From positions 36,662,196 through 36,726,195 of the forward strand of contig CM060075.1 in assembly GCA_030533445.1 (NCBI GenBank): DNA of 64,000 nt, read 5' to 3'. The DNA is from Cyprinodon diabolis. Lineage: Eukaryota; Chordata; Actinopteri; Cyprinodontiformes; Cyprinodontidae. The position numbers and the translations under genes were made by a program. Shown in pieces: positions 31,914 through 42,433 of the stretch (its first letter is position 1; every line of letters starts with the position of its first letter). The notes beneath the pieces were generated by a model. The model did no database searches and was not told where the DNA came from. It saw only the letters and a list, made by a program, of their open reading frames with translations.

Positions 31914-33462
31914 CGTATATATATATCCTCTAGCTTTTTCTCCGCCTGGAGCTTCCTTTCCGAACATACGGCTTTATGATCAGTTCCACGCAAATTAATA
32001 GCGATATAATATATTGGACGAAATTGTTTTTATAAGCATTTTTTATTAAAGAAATATAAATACTTCGATAAACATATTTAAATAATTTTAGTGCCAATTA
32101 AGGCCTCCATTTAAAGAAAAAATGAATGAATTGTAATTATTTTTAATGATCCGCCGAAACCCTGGTTCATCTCGCGCATGCTCTGTACGATCTCCAAGGA
32201 ACTCAGAGCGGAGCGGACGGGACCACAGCGGAGGCTGTAGGCTTTGCTTTGCGCAGGCGGTCTGGAGCGCAGCGGGGCAGAGCGGAGCGGAGCGCTGACG
32301 GAATATGTGGGATTTCAGGGTTAAGATCCCTAAAGGGGACACGGGTCTTTTGGCAGCAAACACTATGGTGGTCTTTTTCAACAGTTCAACAAGAGTTTAT
32401 AATATTTAATCAAAAGTATATGGATACATCTAATATTTGTTGAGACATTTATATACATTGTATAGTAATAGAGATGGCTCAAGATGTAAAAATATAGATT
32501 AACTTCTTTCATATGCCTGGTATTGAACTATTGTTTACAGTAATTAAAGTTCAATAGAAAAAAAAAGTTGCTTGCCAAGGTCTGCGCCAACTGCATATAT
32601 AGTTTATCCACAACAAAAAGTTAAGGGGCTTTAGATTACCCCCTTGGTCTCACTTTGCCAACACCTGCTTTACAGTATGGGACGACATTTGAAAATATAT
32701 TAACTGGTAAAACGAAGAGTCTCAAAGTTCATTTAAAAGTCCTTCTATTTAAACTTAAATGAATGTATTTAAAGAAAATGTATAGGTACTTTTTAAATCT
32801 GCTTTTACTCATCAACAGTATGATTAGCAGTTCTGTGTATCAGTCTGAGCTTCGTTGCATTGTTGTGACAGTTGAAAAAGGTAAGTTTATGTGTCCCTTC
32901 TTTGATCTTGTTTAAATTTCTTTACCTCTTGAAATGATCGTGTTCCTTCTTTTACTGTTTTTCTTTTTTTTTTTTTGCACAAGCAAAACCAACCTTTGTT
33001 AAAGTTCTGAGAATGAAGATCTCCACCACGCTGTCACTGAAGGACAACCGTGACATCATTGAAAATCTGGTGTGGACCTTTAATGAGATTAATGAAATCA
33101 ATAATAGTTTAACTTCACCTGTTTACCCTGGTTTAACTGTTTTTATGTATTTATTTTATCAAACCTCAGCAGAACCTGTATCTTCAAACCTCAATCTTAA
33201 ATTTTAATCACTAATGCTTAACCTTAAGTCAGATCTTTACCATATGTTTTTTTTGTTCTTAGTCCTTGAAAATACAGTTCAGATATATTTCATATATATA
33301 TATATAAAGATATAAATCTTTTGTGCAAATATACAGTAACTGTATTGCATCTAAACATGCCGTTTCCTTCTCCAGATAAAAGAACTACTGCTGAGACGAG
33401 GGTTTCCACCAGGTATAACTGTTCGCCTGCTGAGCAATGGTTCAGTTGAAGTTAAAAATTAG
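23903..33462 (+). CDS. Gene B: secreted Cys-rich paralogue (10 exons, 420 aa)
   Basis: Coding exons: 23903-24016, 24099-24277, 24458-24595, 25612-25753, 26893-27070, 30546-30687, 31032-31166, 32819-32880, 32984-33069, 33376-33462; the sum is 1263 bases with consistent phases. Module order is as in gene A, without the mucin exon. Signal peptide is about residues 1-16. Exon 4 keeps F-D-P-D-G-D. Exon 5 has E-G-L-Y-A-V-Q where A has E-G-C-Y, and exon 6 has F-Y-C-N where A has F-Y-T-S, so one Cys has moved while the total (13) is unchanged. Exons 1-7 are nearly identical to gene C, but the last exons (L-L-S-N-G-S-V-E-V ending) resemble gene A. Exon 8 could instead begin at a second AG at 32829; both choices keep CVYQ-region homology. 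Introns 5 and 7 hold inverted Harbinger copies. Secreted, function unknown. Confidence 0.85.
24682..24775 (-). mobile_element. Truncated SINE 3' end with CATC tract
   Basis: A CATC repeat (24682-24708) runs into CTGACACGCTTAATCCCAAG and TGGGGTCACGACGGG. This is the reverse complement of the 3' end of the + strand element at 26278-26612. Present in intron 3 of B and absent from C at the matching place. Confidence 0.65.
25225..25370 (-). mobile_element. SINE-like fragment (CTAACCACTAGGCC type)
   Basis: Contains GGGAGCAGTTTTTCTCAG..., GGGACTTGAACTCAGAATTT and CTCTAACCACTAGGCCATCA, matching the unit at 40640-40795. The reverse strand gives a tRNA-like region. Lies in intron 3 of gene B. Confidence 0.5.
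26278..26612 (+). mobile_element. tRNA-derived SINE-like element with GGAT tail
   Basis: Begins GTGGCGCAGTGGGTAGCACT, continues GCCTTGCAGCAAGAAGGTTC, GGAGCTTGCATGTTCTCTCT and GTTGCCCTGCGATGGACTGG, and ends in a GGAT tail. This is a very common teleost interspersed repeat with a tRNA-like head. Located in intron 4 of gene B. Confidence 0.75.
27490..29207 (+). mobile_element. Probable solo LTR split by a Harbinger-like element
   Basis: Starts TGTCATGGTT at 27490 and ends AGACTGTGACA at 29207. Without the Harbinger-like insertion it is about 436 bases. No clear target-site duplication is found, so the outer ends are uncertain. Gene C lacks it: its intron 5 is only 500 bases against 3475 in gene B. 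Confidence 0.4.
27738..29016 (+). mobile_element. Harbinger-like non-autonomous element, copy 1
   Basis: Termini are CCC-rich followed by GAAATCCCACATACTC at the left and GAGTATGTGGAATCTGGGGG at the right, then GC-rich AGCGCTCCGCTC repeats. Flanked by TTT on both sides (27735-27737, 29017-29019). A GT microsatellite (28148-28176) and an AT tract lie inside. A second copy (31311-32320) is in opposite orientation. The 3-bp duplication and absence of transposase suggest a PIF/Harbinger-type MITE-like element; superfamily inferred. Confidence 0.75.
29290..30545 (+). mobile_element. Decayed Rex/L2-type LINE in intron 5 of gene B
   Basis: Forward frames with stops read L-Y-W-L-P-V-K-S-R-I and later P-F-S-C-G-T-N, the C-terminal reverse transcriptase region of Rex1/L2-like LINEs. 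The 3' end at 30480-30540 is CCTTGAGAGGATGTGTTGTG...AATAAACTGAAATAAATTAA. The tail abuts the acceptor of exon 6 (TGTTCTAG at 30538-30545). Gene C has the same tail before its exon 6 (49370-49441), so this insertion predates the B-C duplication. Confidence 0.65.
31311..32320 (-). mobile_element. Harbinger-like non-autonomous element, copy 2 (inverted)
   Basis: Flanked by TTA on both sides (31308-31310, 32321-32323). Termini CCCCCAGATTCCACATACTC and ATATGTGGGATTTCAGGG. Its sequence is the reverse complement of copy 1 over most of its length, with an AC tract (31867-31908) where copy 1 has GT, and a longer AT tract (31626-31684). It lies in intron 7 of gene B. The frames at 31196-32443 are translations of it. 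Confidence 0.8.
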
Positions 33463-33914
33463 TCGCCCCCTAGGGGCAACTCATGAAATTAATTCTATCT
33501 CTGTTGGGGACCATTACATGAAGAAGCATTGGGGCCCACTCAATCTATGGATTGTTGTTGTTTCATGACAGTAACCCTTAACTTCAAAAGGTTTCAAGCC
33601 ATAAATATCCAATGCAATACATTTCATACAATGTGAATCAGTAAATCCGTGAAAGTAAATCTTTCACAACCTGTTCATTGTGTTACTCATATATTCTGAG
33701 CTTTACTTAATTTTATTTTGACAGGCCCCGAAGATCTCTATAACCAATATTTTATATTTTATAATCCTTTCTGCAACTACTATTGTTCTTGTTGCCATGG
33801 ATACAGATTAAGGGGACAAGGTACACTTCATTTTTAAAAGTGGGGATCAAATTTTCATATTTATTATTTAATCAGTGCCTTCAGTCTAAAAAAAGCATAA
33901 AAAAACACTGCTTT

Positions 33915-33918
<4 letters not shown>
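33463..33918. other. Region just after gene B
   Basis: Presumed 3' UTR. No AATAAA immediately after the stop and no other feature seen before the AT array. Confidence 0.35.
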
Positions 33919-33985
<67 letters not shown>

Positions 33986-34360
33986 CAATATATATTGTTG
34001 ATCGACAAACAGCAGAAGAAGACAGTAGTGATAGATGTGGCAATCCCAAGCGACAGCAACATCAAGAAGAAAGAACATGAGAAGCTTGAGAAATACCAAG
34101 GGCTGAAAGAGGAGCTAGAAAAGATGTGGAAAGTAAGAGCAGCAGTGGTGCCAGTGGTAATTGGAGCACTGGGGGCTGTGACCCCCAAACTGGGAGAGTG
34201 GCTACAGCAGATTCCAGGTAAAACATCAGAGGTCTCTGTCCAGAAGAGCGCAGTCCTAGGAACAGCTAAGATACTGCGCAGAACCCTCAAACTCCCAGGC
34301 CTCTGGTAGAGGACCCGAGCTTGAGGATGACACTACCACCCCACGAGGGGTGAGAAAACA

Positions 34361-34434
<74 letters not shown>
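33919..34434 (+). mobile_element. LINE ORF2 C-terminus between two AT microsatellites
   Basis: An AT tract (33919-33982) is followed by an open frame ending at 34309 with V-V-I-D-V-A-I-P-S-D, E-K-L-E-K-Y-Q-G-L-K, V-T-P-K-L-G-E-W-L and R-T-L-K-L-P-G-L-W at its C-terminus, then by a second AT tract (34365-34434). This is the conserved tail of a fish non-LTR retrotransposon ORF2, intact but 5' truncated. The clade is not certain. The flanking microsatellites suit a LINE whose 3' end is a short repeat. Confidence 0.75.
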
Positions 34435-34435
<1 letters not shown>

Positions 34436-34869
34436 CCTATATATATTTTTTTTCTTTTTTTACTTCCAAGCATATATAATAATTACAAGTGACTCTGCTA
34501 GACTTATTTTCATATTACTTTTTAAGATAACTTTAGTTCCTCTATTTGTTTATCCTGTTTCCTGCCTCTGTGGTTTATTGTGCAGCTAAAAGGATTTCTG
34601 CCATTATTATTCATTTTTGGATATTTGTGATGATACGTAAGCAAGCTGTTTTTGCTCACACGCAGGAGCAGCTTATTACATACTTGACAGACAAAAAAGC
34701 ATTTGAAATAAGTGATTTTGAACCCATCAGTGAAGTTAAAAACCCATTTGTATAGGAATGTCTTTGACAATGTTAAACTATTAAATGTCTTTAGCTTTAG
34801 TTTGTTTTCCAACTACCTGTTTTTATCATGTTTTTACCTTGGCTGGCCTTTATTCTGCTTTATTGTTTA

Positions 34870-34975
34870 ATTAAATAGATTTTTTATTCATTTAAAGCAC
34901 TTTAAATTGTATCTGTTCTAACCTGTGCTATACAAATAAACTCTTCCTGCATTGCCTTTAAACTTCTTTTGTTAG
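34870..34975 (+). mobile_element. LINE 3' tail, copy matching 14340-14450
   Basis: Reads GCACTTTAAATTGTATCTGT, then GTGCTATACAAATAAACTCT and TGCATTGCCTTT. It shares flanking sequence (CGAATCACTGAAAGGAT) with the A-B copy, so both descend from one insertion that was duplicated with the spacer. Confidence 0.55.
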
Positions 34976-35304
34976 TACACGAATCACTGAAAGGATAGGA
35001 ACTTAAAGTTGTTGTAAATCATATTTAAATTTCGAATCATTCTGGCTTAAATATGTATACAAATGTACTCTTTATCAGATGATATTGTCCCAAAAGTTAA
35101 TAAATTTCTGAAAAAAAAAAATCCTGTTTTAAAATCTGTGTTTTTTTCCCGTTTTCTTATGCAGGCCAGTTAGTTATACGTCAGCTTGTACACCTAAATT
35201 TGGCCAATCATATATAAATCGTCATCTTTCAATCAAATTTAGCATCTTGACATGTGGCAGCTAATATAAGCAATGATTGCCTTAAGAAATAAGAATCATT
35301 TCCT

Positions 35305-35580
35305 TTACCATTGAGTTCTGTCCCAGTGTTCATGGGGATGGACGTCTGTGTCTTCGGCAGGTGTACAGCTAACAGAACTGGCAGCACTGCGAGGCAAGGG
35401 CTCAAACATGTACGGCTGTAAGCCTCCTACACCAAACCAAGCTTCTGCCGCCCTGGCATCCTCTTCCACAACAACTTCCTCCCCGCTTTCCTCCTCTGAG
35501 CGGCCCTCGAGGACCGACTTTGGGGATGCCTGCTTTAGAGGGTTGTCCTGAATCCTAATTGGTTTCTTAAAACCCTCCAT
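35305..35580 (-). CDS. Uncharacterised 91-codon ORF, possibly P2RX7_C-like or TE-derived
   Basis: An uninterrupted minus-strand frame, unusually GC-rich for the spacer. It has an acidic run (E-E-E-S-G-E-E-V-V-V-E-E-D), then G-L-Q-P-Y-M-F-E-P. The P-Y-M-F-E-P string reminds me of proteins with the intracellular P2X7 C-terminal domain in fish, which are often repeated and linked to mobile DNA, but the Cys/His-rich part that would confirm this is absent. It could be one exon of a broken gene or a retrocopy. No promoter or partner exon was identified. Confidence 0.3.
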   Translation of the reverse strand: MEGFKKPIRIQDNPLKQASPKSVLEGRSEEESGEEVVVEEDARAAEAWFGVGGLQPYMFEPLPRSAASSVSCTPAEDTDVHPHEHWDRTQW

Positions 35581-35739
35581 TCAAACAGAGCTAAGGACCA
35601 AAATGACAGCAGTCTGCAATGAAGATATGAGTAGAAACACATAAATGAAGGTTAAGAAGGACAAAAACAAGATATTTAACAGTTTTCTAACTGATATTAT
35701 ATTCCCTTCTCCAAATAAAAGAACTGAGATGGGGGTTTA

Positions 35740-35865
35740 AATCAAAGGCTACATTCACACCCCAGCCTGAAATGACCCAAATCCGATTTTTTTGGCCCAT
35801 ATGCTGAGTCTTTTTCGATTGGTACCCAAAAAGTAAAATGGGAGAAGCTGATATGCACTCTGACA
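35740..35865. mobile_element. Interspersed repeat fragment
   Basis: Contains ACATTCACACCCCAGCCTGA, then GACCCAAATCCGATTTTTTT and GGCCCATATG, wording common in a teleost DNA-transposon-like repeat. Short fragment, family not named. Confidence 0.4.
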
Positions 35866-36439
35866 CATTTGTAAACCCTCTTTGAATACTCAAAAATTTG
35901 TATTATAAATGATTGCTAGCTGACATCGCTACCCTAATATGTGTCACTGACCTGTACTTCTGACTTGGGCAGTGGATGGCACAAACCTCTAATCTCTCTG
36001 CATCGTGTCATTCAAACATATGTCGCTCTCCCAGCTTGTAGAAACAGCATTCCATTGATTTTTAGGTACATTTTTATGGAACTCCTGTTTGAGGCACAAG
36101 ATTATACAGTATTTAAAGAGGAGACAACTGTGAGTAACCTGTGATCCATGTGGCTAGAACCTGAATACATTCTGGTGCAATAAAATTCTGGTTGAAATGT
36201 CTTCTTTATAATTTTTCTGAACTTTTCTTTTTGGGATTATTTTCCACTTATTTATGTTTTTGATGCTTTTACACTGACATCTACAGTATTTGAATATATT
36301 TAAGGTTTTTTTAATGTAAAAAATTTACGGTTGTTAATCATGCTGAGCAAAGATATACTAATAAAACACTCTGAGATGAGAAACAGGTTGTGATCAGGCT
36401 GTAAAACCGCTAATAATAAAATGTGTCCCATCTTGGTTT

Positions 36440-38350
36440 CGCAGTGGAAAGATTTCAAGGGTGAATATTTCCCCAAAACCTTGATTCTATTTCATTTCTT
36501 TTTGTTTGTTGTTTTTTTCAAGTTTAGATTCGCTTTTGTGGTTCTGCTCATTGTCCTACTGAACAACAGAAAAGTTGAACATAAGAGCAGAACTATGGTG
36601 TCCCTCTATTACAACAAATGATCAAGGTCCTGAAGCAGCAAAGCAATTCCAGACCACTCCAGTACCACCATATTTGATTCCCACAATGAAAAAACATTTA
36701 TAAATCTTAAAACCACTTTTAGTCCATGTGGGGTAATTAGTACATAGTATTATTTAATAATTTATTAAAATAACTTTCATTCTACTTCATAATGTCAGGC
36801 TGATTCTATTCAAGTAATTTCAGGATTAATCAGGTTTTTCAATAATATGCTTGGGGAAAGCTAATAAAACGGACCTCTGATTTTGTGGGTAATCACCATT
36901 TATATGATTCAACAAATGGTGCATATTGGTTGATATAACTGTCTTTGAATGTGTGACATTATCACTTGAAAATGCATTTAGCATTTGATCGGGTTATGTT
37001 GGCCTAATACTATTTTTATGACATGATGAATGTCATTTAAGAATGGCAAAATACTAAAACATAACAAATCTGTAAGGATTCAGAAACACACAGCACTATG
37101 AACAGCGTTTTTCAAGTTATAACACAAATTATGAAAAGAACTTAAGTTTGGACTTTGACTTTCTTATTCTAACAGATAAATATACTTCAAAGCTAAACAA
37201 CTGTAGCTCTGACCTAATGTTAGGAGAACTGCCACCCCAGGTTTAAGTCTTTTGCATTCATGAACAGGGTTTCTTCCAAAAATACATAGGCTACAGTATG
37301 TAAAATAAGTAATGAACACACCACCATTTTTCTCAGTAAATTTATTTTTAGAGGTGATAATAGGGAAATTATCTGTCCTGTTCCCACTCTGGTTTCAGAA
37401 AAGAGAGGAAAATGTTTTAAACAGGAATAACAAAAGAGAAAAGCAAGAAATGTTATCTCTTCATTTTGCTATAATTACCTCAAAGGCACAACCTCATATT
37501 AAAGGTAAAACAGACACACTAAAACAATTCGAGTCTCCAGAATCATCCCTTTGATCTAAAGTTTACAAAATATTAATAGAAACAAAAGTCCTGAGGGTTG
37601 TTTTTGAATGAACTTGAATGAAACTGAAAGTTATACAGAAAAACAAACAGCAATCTTAGAACAACTCTCTTAAACTCATCTTCATTTCCTTGCAGAAGTA
37701 TTCATATCCTTTTAACTTTTTTACATTTTGCAATGTTGAAACCTAATCTCAGAGCAATTCATGGTCAACTGAAAAAAAATGTTTTTTCAATTACATATCA
37801 AAGGCATTTTTACGACCACTAAGGTGTTAAAATCATTCAATCATTAAACAAACCATGCTGTGGATGGCTTTCTCATTCAGCACTGAGTGGCATAGCTTAC
37901 TTTACTTTAACAAAACTACATGCTGCTCTTGTTTCTTTTTCACATCTCTGGTGTTGCTGCCATTTTTCACATATCCATTACTATAAAAATGTCCCTAGCT
38001 CTTTATTGATTAATTATTCTCCAGATATATAGAGCATTTATATTGTAAAAACACTGTCCAGTGCAGTAGTCTATTTGTTTATTTTCTTAACTGTCACTTA
38101 TTCTGTTATTTTTGTACACTATTCTAAGTTGAACAATTATGTAACCACTTCTGCTATATCCATTTGCTGCTATAACACCACAATTTCGCCATTGTGGGGC
38201 AATAAAGGGATTTTCTGTTCTATTCTATACATTTGTAAAGTGTGCTTCAGTCTGAATTGCCTGGGACTTTGATGGCTTTTACAACCTTTTTAATTCCTTT
38301 TGCTTTATTTTCATATAACCTCCCTCTTGGAAATGTCTCTCTACTTAATG
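36440..38350 (+). repeat. B-C spacer block duplicated from the A-B spacer (part 1)
   Basis: Counterpart of 14900-17060. Up to 36440 the B-C spacer carries extra sequence (LINE end, the 35305-35580 ORF) that the A-B spacer lacks. Indels of tens to hundreds of bases separate the two copies, so the duplication is not very recent. Confidence 0.75.
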
Positions 38351-38363
38351 CCAACCATTGAGA

Positions 38364-39978
38364 TGTAGTGGATTAAAGGAATAGTACACTCAAAACATGA
38401 TTAGCCTTCATTTTCTACTCACCCCCATGCTGAACAACACTCTGGAGTACTTTTTTGATATCTCAAATGCATCTGGAGATCTGGGAGGCTTCTTGCTGTC
38501 TGCTGACATTCAAATAATGGAGGTCCATGGCGCCCGAGGCAGAAAGGTCCATAAAAGTCCACAAAAAACGTGTCAATATTCATCCATACTGCTCGTCCAA
38601 TGTATTCCAAGTGTCCTGAGTAGGTAGCTTCCATAATTTACTCGAAACGAAGTCATTTAGAATGTTTTTAGAGCATAAACAGTAGTGTATAGGATTTCCT
38701 AAAAGCGCGCGCCTGCGAGTTCACGAGCCTACGGAAACCGCGGCAGACCAAACCAGATGAAAGTGCGCATTCAGCTCAGTAAAGAACTCATGCTCTTCCT
38801 CAACACTGAAGTCCACAGACATTTTTCTTTCGTTGTTTCTTTCTTTGCAGAGGTAAACAGCACATTTCTTCTTCTACGCTTGCATTATCAAGAGCAGACG
38901 CTGAATGCGCACTTTCATCTGGTTTGGTCTGCCGCGGTTTCCGTAGGCTCGTGAACTCGCAGGCGCGCGCTTTTAGGAAATCCTATACATTACTGTTTAT
39001 GCTCTAAAAACCTTCTAAATGACTTCGTTTCGAGTAAATTATGGAAGCTACCCACTCAGGACACTTGGAATACATTGGACGAGCAGTATGGAGGAATATT
39101 GACACGTTTTTTGTGGACTTTTATGGACCTTTCTGCCTCGGGCGCCATGGACCTCCATTATTTGAATGTCAGCAGACAGCAAGAAGCCTCCCAGATCTCC
39201 AGATGCATTTGAGATATCAAAAAAGTACTCCAGAGTGTTGTTCAGCATGGGGGTGAGTAGAAAATGAAGGCTAATCATGTTTTGGGTGTACTATTCCTTT
39301 AATATCTCACAATGAATATATTCTTGTCACAATGGTTAAATGGTGTGTTTTAACATGTATCTAGGGAAATAAGGTATGTGCGGAAAAGACCAGATGTCTA
39401 GCTATACAAAAAGGGTCAATGCAAACAAAACAAGGCAGTAGAAAAATCATTACTAAGGGGTTAATGCAAACAAGACATGTATCACCTAGGAGTTAATGCA
39501 CATGAGACGTGTGTCACCATGGTACCAAATGGAGTGGGCAATGTTAATGTAGACGAGACGTTTATCACCGTGGTACCAAATGGAGGATACTGGAATAGGC
39601 AAATAAAATGCAGCCATTTTTAAAAAATACGCACCCTGGGGAACTTTCCACCGGTAGGTAAAAAGATAACAGAGCTATCCGTGGAAAAAGTACCTGAAAT
39701 TACGTAAAAATAGGAGGGGCTTGGGGAGGAGCCCTCAAGATCCTCAAGAAAAAATGTATATAAGCAGACCAATGTCTTTGTATGATCAGATGTTGACCGG
39801 TGAACATCTCATGTGTGGTGGACTTGTATTATTGCAATATACCATACTGGACCGTGACCCAGCTGCCTCTGCTTCTTTTTGACCACTGTTGGTGATTTTT
39901 CAACTGCTTTTCCAAGAACTTAGAATTTTTGAGAGACTTAGCACAAATTAATACGTCGTTCGGAGGACATCCACGACA
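38364..39978 (+). mobile_element. LTR-like insertion containing a TTAA fold-back
   Basis: The B-C spacer has about 1.6 kb not found at the matching A-B position (17100), between AACCATTG (left) and CCCATTG (right). It begins TGTAGTGG and ends CACGACA with GAGA on both sides (38360-38363, 39979-39982); CCATTG on both sides is an alternative duplication. It contains TGTATATAAGCAGACC (TATA-like, about 39755) and upstream repeats of TGGTACCAAATGGAG type, as in an LTR U3 region. The TTAA fold-back at 38377-39298 is nested near its 5' end. LTR identity is an inference. Confidence 0.5.
38377..39298. mobile_element. 922-bp fold-back element with TTAA duplication, copy 1
   Basis: The left arm starts AGGAATAGTACACTCAAAAC; the right arm ends with its near-exact complement. 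TTAA flanks both ends (38373-38376, 39299-39302). The arms are about 400 bases each and almost identical; the unpaired centre is 38777-38899. The frames read on both strands from the arms (38397-38634, 39041-39278) are identical because the arms are inverted copies. No transposase. The TTAA target suggests piggyBac- or Kolobok-type mobilisation. Confidence 0.85.
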
Positions 39979-39984
39979 GAGAAC

Positions 39985-40430
39985 CCATTGAAACAATACT
40001 GTTAACAGGTTTTTAAATGGGTCTTTCTTAAGCACACCAGATGCAACCATGCGGCCTGACAGGTCGAGTGGAGGTTTAGACCGAAGCTAAAGTGGGTTCT
40101 TGCAGATTCAATAATTCAAAAGGTGGCAACTGATGCAAAAATACAGAAAACCAAAAACTAGAAAACATCAGGGAAAACACACATGAGGATCAAGAAATGA
40201 CAAGAAACCAGCAAAGAGTAACTGAACAGAAAGTGTATATGTGGGAGACTAGCGGAGGAGGAACAGGTGTGGGCAGAAGAATGTAGAAGGGAGCTAGGAG
40301 AAGGAGACTGACAAAAGAAGGTAATAAAGGGTAAGTGAGAAATACATAGCAGTCAAATACAACCAGAAGACAAATTAAGAAATACATGAAAAACAAAACC
40401 AATAAACTTGAAAACAGAAAAAAACCATGA
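39985..40430. other. Unassigned spacer
   Basis: Resumes similarity to the A-B spacer near TTGAAACAATACTGTTAACA (17109 there) and then diverges. A minus-strand frame at 40190-40402 is hydrophobic but unrecognised and is not called as a gene. Confidence 0.3.
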
Positions 40431-40566
40431 ATCCAATTCTAACTGAAAACTTGTCGCACATTTGCAAATTACCAAAAAATTCATTTATATTTCTGTGCAG
40501 CAGTCAAAGTATTAATCTCAATTTATCAAAAAGGCAAAAATCAGTCAGAAAATGGTTTTTACTCCA

Positions 40567-40593
40567 CCCCCCCCCCCCCCCCCCCCCCCCCCC
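40567..40593. repeat. 27-base poly(C) run
   Basis: An uninterrupted run of C on the + strand between ACTCCA and AGCTTTT. Long C/G homopolymers are rare in this AT-rich region and the exact length may be a sequencing estimate. Confidence 0.85.
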
Positions 40594-40639
40594 AGCTTTT
40601 TATAGTCATTACACTGTCACAAGTGCAGATCAACGAAAT

Positions 40640-40795
40640 GGCAGTTGGCGGCCATTGTGCGGCACCCAGGGAGCAGGGTCTTTGCTAAGGGACCCAGAGT
40701 AGAAGTCTGTGGGAGTGGGGCTCGAAGTCAGAACCTCAGAATTCCAAGCTCTATGTCCTAACCACTAGGCTGCCACTACCCACATACATGCATAT
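40640..40795 (-). mobile_element. SINE-like fragment (CTAACCACTAGGC type)
   Basis: Contains GCACCCAGGGAGCAGGGTC, GGGGCTCGAAGTCAGAACCT and TCCTAACCACTAGGCTGCCA. Same family as 25225-25370. Sits at a point where the A-B counterpart lacks it. Confidence 0.55.
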
Positions 40796-41989
40796 TAAAT
40801 CAGGAATCAAAAGGGTTCCAGTTAAACAGGCCTCACTTGTAAATTTACATCTAAACATAGCTTTGGATCCTGCATTACCCTTTAAAAACTGTCTGAGCAT
40901 GTTCCTGTTTCTGGCTCTAGACTTTTGTCAACTTGCCTATTGACATCACCTTCAGATAGGCAAATCATGTTAAATACAGAAAAGCAAATATAATTCAAAA
41001 TTGGTTTGAAAGCATGACTGACTGTACACAGAAACATACGCCGGACTGAACAACTTTTTCACAGATGTAAATTCCCTCCCATTCATTCAGTATTACAAAA
41101 ACAGCAACAGCAGGAGTTACTGAACATGTAGCTTTAAGCAGTGAAAAATCTACACATGGCAAATTGCCTTTATTCTGAATAAAGCTTGGTACAAATACAC
41201 ATATGTAATGATCCGATTATTTGATTCTCAGCTCCATATAAGGGGTACATTTAAATTGTCAAAACATTTCTGATCCAAACACATTTAAATCCAATAAAGG
41301 AATTTTAGGTGTGTGAAAACATGGGCGGTAAGTGCAGTAGGTTCTGTGACAGAATAAATATATAATCTACATATTGGATAGATCTTAACTCACTGGCCTT
41401 TGCTCCAGCACTCTGTTTACCACGGGTCCATTTCAAGAAGCAAGTTTTACAAACTGAGGTTGAAATGGGCAACTCTTAATTGATCTAGCTTAGGGTCGGG
41501 AGCTCCGCGTTTTCAGTTTCACAATGGCTGCTATGAGTTAGTTCAATCAACTCTAATTCTCTAGTTCATAAAAAAAATGTGGTTAACAGCACACTTTATG
41601 AATTTAATAAGGGGAAAAAATCATTTAAAATCCACGCTGTTGGTTTATCCTTAAAAAAAAGGTGGTATTATGATAATAAAGGTGGTGAATCTGGTGGTCG
41701 TCTGCCTCGAGCTACATCATTCTATGAGGATACTCCCTACTTTTCATGTGTCCCGAGTCAAGCCTTTTGTAACTTCAAGGTTTCCTGCATCTGGATTATG
41801 ATGTGGATCATCACGTAACTTTAACGGATTGTTCCTTGGACTGAGGGGCATCATTGGTGTAAATTTCAATGCGCTCATAAAATTTCATGTTATCCTGTAC
41901 ACACAATGACAAACACACACACACAAACTTTCTTAAAAACATAATCTCCTTGGCTGAGGAAACTAACTTATTTAACCTGCAACCTGATT

Positions 41990-42430
41990 TATTTTCCACT
42001 GTTCCTTCCTTTTTAAGCTCAAAGGTCCATCATGTCTGATAATATGCAGAAACAACTGACCTCGATACCCTAACACACACATATCTCACTTCACAGTTTA
42101 TGGCTAACATTACCACCGTTTTACACAATTTTTTTATTGTATTTATTATGCTGTTTATTTCAATACTTACATTTCTGCCTGTATTCAAAGACCTGTTCCT
42201 CTTGCATTTATTTGTAAGTTAGCATTATTTGACCAAATTGTTTTTGGTTTTTAGGTTTTACTGTATGTCCTGCCCTCTGCATTTTGGTCCATAACAAACT
42301 TTCTTGCACAATATTACCTCTGTCAGCAATGCAAATCAACATCAAATCAGCCTTATCATTTTGAATAAGTGAAATGAAGCGAACAAACACAGGACCGTTC
42401 CTAGTTTGAACATTTTTCTATTTCTCCAAT
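41990..42430 (+). repeat. B-C spacer block matching 22440-22895
   Basis: Near-collinear with the block upstream of gene B up to the fold-back insertion, after which the match resumes at 44612. Confidence 0.8.
42329..42336 (+). promoter_or_regulatory. Conserved octamer motif upstream of gene C
   Basis: ATGCAAAT in TCAGCAATGCAAATCAAC, the counterpart of 22794-22801 and 56918-56925. It lies about 3.6 kb from the ATG of gene C because of later insertions. Confidence 0.4.
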
Positions 42431-42433
42431 TAA

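Larger units (their letters stand above)
40430..41935 (+). repeat. B-C spacer block duplicated from the A-B spacer (part 2)
   Basis: Counterpart of 17990-19965, interrupted by a poly(C) run and a SINE-like fragment that the A-B copy lacks. Confidence 0.75.

Noticed and set aside
33783..34589. Ile-Tyr-Ile-Tyr repeats and apparent membrane segments
   Set aside because: Translations of AT microsatellites; only the part at 33995-34309 is real protein ancestry, from a LINE.
38397..39278. Apparent 71- and 76-residue proteins repeated at 38397-38634, 39041-39278, 42465-42668 and 44350-44587
   Set aside because: They are translations of the arms of the TTAA fold-back element; their repetition comes from the palindrome and its two copies.
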